Source of the DNA: Enterococcus sp. DIV2402
GTDB lineage: Bacteria; Bacillota; Bacilli; Lactobacillales; Enterococcaceae
Assembly (NCBI RefSeq): GCF_017426705.2
Contig: NZ_CP147251.1
Location: 2,764,501-2,828,500 of the forward strand
Direction of reading: 5' to 3'
DNA: 64,000 nt
The translations under genes were made by a program, and so were the position numbers. This document shows, in pieces, positions 61,532 to 64,000 of the stretch (positions within the stretch are counted from its first letter, which is position 1; the number at the start of each line of letters is the position of its first letter). The notes under the pieces were generated by a model. That model did no database searches and was not told the DNA's origin. It saw only the letters and a program-made list of their open reading frames with translations.

Positions 61532-62314
61532 TTATTTACGTAATACACCGAGCAATAAACGAATTTTTTCTTTCTTTGTGGCACCCTCTAATCCTTGAAT
61601 TTGTAATCGACCAAATCCACGGATTGAAACAATGTCCAACAAATCCAATATAAAATCGGGTCGCACGGTTTCTGTCCAATTGACTTTTATTTTTCCTGAC
61701 TCAATTAATTGCTTTGATCGTTGACGAGAAATATTAAACACGCTAGAAATAACCGTATCTAATCGTAAAGAACTGACTGTTGTTCGCTCTTCCGACCAAC
61801 CATCTTTAGGTATTAAAATTTGCGTGTAATCGCGTTTTTCCAGTCTTACACTAACATTTCCCATCTTAGTAACTTGTAGTTCTACAAAAGAATGAACTTC
61901 TTTAGCAATAAACACTTGCCAAGCATCGCCATCAGAAATAATATCTCCAAAAAACTCACGCTTAACGCCAGTACCGATAAGCGTACCTAAAATTTTCCCA
62001 TGACTTAATGTTGTGAATTTCTTAGGGTAGTTAATTTCATATAGAACAATATCAAATTCTTCTTGCGCAGGTTCATAATAATCTGGAAATATTAAACAGC
62101 GTGTTCGTTCAGCTGCTTCATAGCCTCCAAAAAATTGGAATTTCAAATCTGAAGTTTGACGAACAAGAGATTCTAAAATATACGCTTGCCTTGGATCTAA
62201 AAATTCTGTTAGCACAGGTGCATATTGCATCGTTACTTGTTCAATCCATTGCTCTACGGTATCAATAAAAGGGTGTTCATCGGTTCGAAAATGTTGATAG
62301 ACATTTGCGTTCAT
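61532..62314 (-). CDS. ylmH: YlmH family RNA-binding protein (S4 domain)
   Basis: A 260-residue protein: YlmH N-terminal domain with EFLDPRQAYILESLV and VLYEINYPKKFTTLSHG, then a C-terminal S4 domain (SNVFNISRQRSKQLIESGKIKVNW, shown in part). Relatives act on stalled 50S subunits and in division. It is between ylmG and divIVA, as in other Firmicutes. Confidence 0.93.
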   Translation of the reverse strand: MNANVYQHFRTDEHPFIDTVEQWIEQVTMQYAPVLTEFLDPRQAYILESLVRQTSDLKFQFFGGYEAAERTRCLIFPDYYEPAQEEFDIVLYEINYPKKFTTLSHGKILGTLIGTGVKREFFGDIISDGDAWQVFIAKEVHSFVELQVTKMGNVSVRLEKRDYTQILIPKDGWSEERTTVSSLRLDTVISSVFNISRQRSKQLIESGKIKVNWTETVRPDFILDLLDIVSIRGFGRLQIQGLEGATKKEKIRLLLGVLRK

Positions 62315-62332
62315 CGATTCTCACCCCTTTCG

Positions 62333-62602
62333 TTATAAGATTGCTAGAATAATTCGAAATAGTGCCTCTGATGCTAATTGTAGAATGATGATTGCAAATG
62401 CAATATTAAAATTCACTGGTCCAAAAGACAGATTCAAATGATCAAATAAGCTTAAATATGGTTCACAAATTTTTGACAAAAAACGACCAAAAGATGATTG
62501 ATAGCCTCCAGGAAACCATGATAAAAGTGCATAGATTACAAGTAATACAGTATAGATATATACTGCTTTCCCTAAAAGATTGATTAAACTATAAATAAAT
62601 AT
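62333..62602 (-). CDS. ylmG: YggT/YlmG family membrane protein with a non-canonical start codon
   Basis: An 89-residue frame with two membrane regions and the YggT signature ALLSWFPGGYQSSFGRFLSKI then CEPYLSLFD. It fits the expected place between sepF and ylmH. No ATG, GTG or TTG exists in frame at the N terminus. A strong GAGGAGG lies eight bases before ATA (62600-62602), giving an N terminus that aligns with the family; ATT two codons later is second best. I infer initiation at AUA (or AUU), as in rare cases such as infC. A miscalled base is also possible. It was missed by standard start-based ORF prediction. Confidence 0.82.
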   Translation of the reverse strand: MFIYSLINLLGKAVYIYTVLLVIYALLSWFPGGYQSSFGRFLSKICEPYLSLFDHLNLSFGPVNFNIAFAIIILQLASEALFRIILAIL

Positions 62603-62620
62603 AAGCTTTGCCTCCTCTAG

Positions 62621-63274
62621 TTACATTTCAAATAAGTTACTTTCAACTAGTGATTGAGCTGTCCCATCAATTTCCATACCTTTTGGTGTACATAAAAAGA
62701 TTTCGTCTGCTACTCGTTTAATATCACCATCTTCAGCGTACACTGTTCCCGTCAAGAAATCAACAATTCTCCGTGCTTGATACTCTTCAATTAACTGAAA
62801 ATTAACAAGTACAGACTCTCCACTCATCACATGCTTAGCAATAATCATTGCTTCTGAATATACACGTGGGGAAATAATCATAATTTTACTTGAGCCATCC
62901 GCCGAAGTAACTTCAGTTTTCACTTGTCGTTTCGGTGATGTTTGGCGCATGGACACAACTTTTTTTTCTGGTTCAGGTTGTGCACTTTGCGTATACACTG
63001 GTTCTTTATACATGGACTCGGTTGCTTGAGTGAGTGCTTGTCTAGAAGAAACTGATTCTGATGAATAGTTTGTTTTAGGTTTTGCTTTTTGTTTTGGCTT
63101 TGGTTTAGGCTTAGTATTTGTAGTTTGCGCTCTAGGGTTGAATGTATTTTTCTGTCTAGCAGAACTAGAAGCAGCCTGCTGAACTACTGGCTTTTGTTGA
63201 GGTGTTTGTGCCTCTTCCATGTACTCTTCATCCTCTAGTCCAAAAAAAGTTGATACTTTTGCTAAAAATGACAT
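62621..63274 (-). CDS. sepF: cell division protein SepF
   Basis: A 217-residue protein: N-terminal amphipathic helix (SFLAKVSTFFGLEDEEY) for membrane binding, a Gln/Lys/Pro-rich linker (about 25-120) and the SepF core (IISPRVYSEAMIIAKHVMSGESVLVNF; shown across two parts). It links FtsZ to the membrane. The ylmG ribosome site follows the stop. Confidence 0.95.
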   Translation of the reverse strand: MSFLAKVSTFFGLEDEEYMEEAQTPQQKPVVQQAASSSARQKNTFNPRAQTTNTKPKPKPKQKAKPKTNYSSESVSSRQALTQATESMYKEPVYTQSAQPEPEKKVVSMRQTSPKRQVKTEVTSADGSSKIMIISPRVYSEAMIIAKHVMSGESVLVNFQLIEEYQARRIVDFLTGTVYAEDGDIKRVADEIFLCTPKGMEIDGTAQSLVESNLFEM

Positions 63275-63289
63275 GTAATAACCCCCCCT

Positions 63290-63964
63290 TTACTCTTTAA
63301 ATAGTGCAGTTCCCACTCGGACAAACGTTGCACCTTCTTGAATAGCTACAGAAAAATCATTTGACATCCCCATACTTGTTTCAGTACAAGGTGCGTATGG
63401 TAGATTTTTCGCTTCTATGTTTTCTTGTAATTTTTTTAGTGTTTTAAAAAATTGATGTTGTTCTTCTACAGTCGAATCAAATGGTGCCATGGTCATTAAT
63501 CCCACAACTTGAATCCGATCATATGTAGCAATTGAATCAATAAACTGTTCAACTTCTTCAGGTGAAATACCGTGTTTACTTGCTTCACCCGAAACGTTTA
63601 CTTCAATAAAACAACGAATCGTTTTTTCTGCTCGTTTTTGGATTTCATTTGCTAATTTCAACCCATCTAACGCATGAAAAAAGTCAATTTCATTTATAAC
63701 TGATTTTACCTTTCTACGCTGTAAATTACCAATGAAATGCCATGAAATATTAGAAAAGTCACCCATTTGTTCCTTTTTCTCTAAGAATTTATCAACGCGA
63801 TTCTCAGCTAAATGATAAACGCCTAAATCGACCAATTCGCTAGTTTTCTCAACATCGACGGTTTTAGTTACAGCAACAAGCGTTACTTCGTCTCGTTGAC
63901 GAGAAACAAGAGCACAAGAATCCCGCAGCTCTTGCTCTACCTCCCGCAAGTTGTCAGAAATCAT
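63290..63964 (-). CDS. yggS: YggS family pyridoxal phosphate homeostasis protein
   Basis: A 224-residue PLP-binding TIM-barrel protein: VTLVAVTKTVDVEKTSELVDLG with the PLP lysine in AVTK, GNLQRRKVKSVI, CFIEVNVSGEASKHGI and SMGMSNDFSVAI. It controls free PLP. First complete gene after ftsZ in the division cluster. Confidence 0.95.
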   Translation of the reverse strand: MISDNLREVEQELRDSCALVSRQRDEVTLVAVTKTVDVEKTSELVDLGVYHLAENRVDKFLEKKEQMGDFSNISWHFIGNLQRRKVKSVINEIDFFHALDGLKLANEIQKRAEKTIRCFIEVNVSGEASKHGISPEEVEQFIDSIATYDRIQVVGLMTMAPFDSTVEEQHQFFKTLKKLQENIEAKNLPYAPCTETSMGMSNDFSVAIQEGATFVRVGTALFKE

Positions 63965-63979
63965 GTGCTCTGCCTCCTC

Positions 63980-64000
63980 TTATCGTTTACGACGGAAAAA
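63980..64000 (-). CDS. ftsZ: cell division protein FtsZ, C-terminal end only
   Basis: Six codons and a stop: FFRRKR then TAA, matching the usual FtsZ tail (PPFFRxR/K). Its place before yggS supports the assignment. The rest lies beyond the window. Confidence 0.65.
   Translation of the reverse strand, partial: FFRRKR

Noticed and set aside
1..64000. CRISPR array, prophage, transposon or tRNA/rRNA genes
   Set aside because: No regularly spaced repeats, no integrase or transposase motif, no tRNA or rRNA pattern was seen on either strand; all hairpins found are terminators or leaders next to genes.

Overview
The window is AT-rich chromosomal DNA from a low-GC Gram-positive coccus, most likely an Enterococcus or a very close relative. 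Supporting this are: the division cluster ftsZ-yggS-sepF-ylmG-ylmH-divIVA followed by a T-box-controlled ileS; a CopY repressor with a C-terminal CxCx4CxC motif next to CopZ; a Gls24/AmaP envelope-stress operon; an EfaR-like DtxR regulator beside zwf; PhoPR; and strong AGGAGG ribosome binding sites. Species cannot be fixed from the sequence alone. I see no rRNA, tRNA, transposase, integrase, prophage or CRISPR array, so this reads as ordinary chromosome with many small accessory cassettes.

Layout. 1-5.6 kb: the 5' part of a branching-enzyme-like GH13 gene, a GNAT acetyltransferase with an apparent leader peptide, a P1B-4 metal-efflux ATPase, a GcvH-like protein lacking the lipoyl lysine, a frameshifted methyltransferase and an azoreductase. 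5.7-11.3 kb: a six-gene mannose-family PTS operon (EIIA-EIIB-EIIC-EIID, tyrosine phosphatase, PRD regulator) with a cre site over its promoter. 11.3-19.5 kb: a decayed gene end, a DUF3021 protein, rplS, an orphan methyl-accepting chemotaxis protein, the amaP-DUF2273-gls24-glsB operon, an Mga-like regulator and a UspA protein. 19.5-25.8 kb: two ABC exporter pairs around a TetR regulator, and a VOC dioxygenase-like protein. 25.9-31.8 kb: a Ser/Thr-rich lipoprotein, a small membrane protein, rpsP-khpA, a DUF2975/HTH pair, a flavin reductase, a GNAT protein, an intracellular GH18 protein and a RibD-like reductase. 31.9-38.8 kb: a YtrA-type GntR/ABC operon with twin operators, an anchored coiled protein, CsbD, an S66 carboxypeptidase, and ffh-ylxM-DUF523. 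38.9-45.5 kb: phoPR-ybaN, pstS with an array of PhoP-box-like repeats, a GNAT protein, an aminotransferase, and a paired SMR exporter with a terminator-type riboswitch. 45.5-53.7 kb: a Phd-like protein, copYZ without a copper ATPase, an SsuABC/ThiXYZ-like transporter, tagO-yihY-map, a flavodoxin and a TetR regulator. 53.9-64 kb: an M29 aminopeptidase, efaR-like regulator, zwf, ileS and the division cluster.

How the genes work together. Housekeeping genes on the minus strand (ftsZ to ileS; map; ylxM-ffh; rpsP-khpA; rplS) form a scaffold into which self-contained regulated modules are set. ylxM-ffh, rpsP-khpA and rplS keep the relative order and strand they have in the compact Firmicutes operon but lie about 9 and 14 kb apart, and rimM-trmD are absent from the interval. 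The phosphate module (PhoPR sensor, PstS, PhoP-box-like repeats) and the drug/metal modules (SMR pair, copYZ, TetR- and GntR-controlled ABC exporters, P1B-4 ATPase) each carry their own visible regulatory sites.

The most unusual points are the likely non-canonical AUA start of ylmG, the structured leader of the SMR operon, the leader peptide and alternative hairpins before the first acetyltransferase, the lipoyl-lysine-free GcvH homologue, the orphan chemoreceptor, and the dispersed ribosomal/SRP operon. Nothing here is clearly a wholly new multi-gene system.
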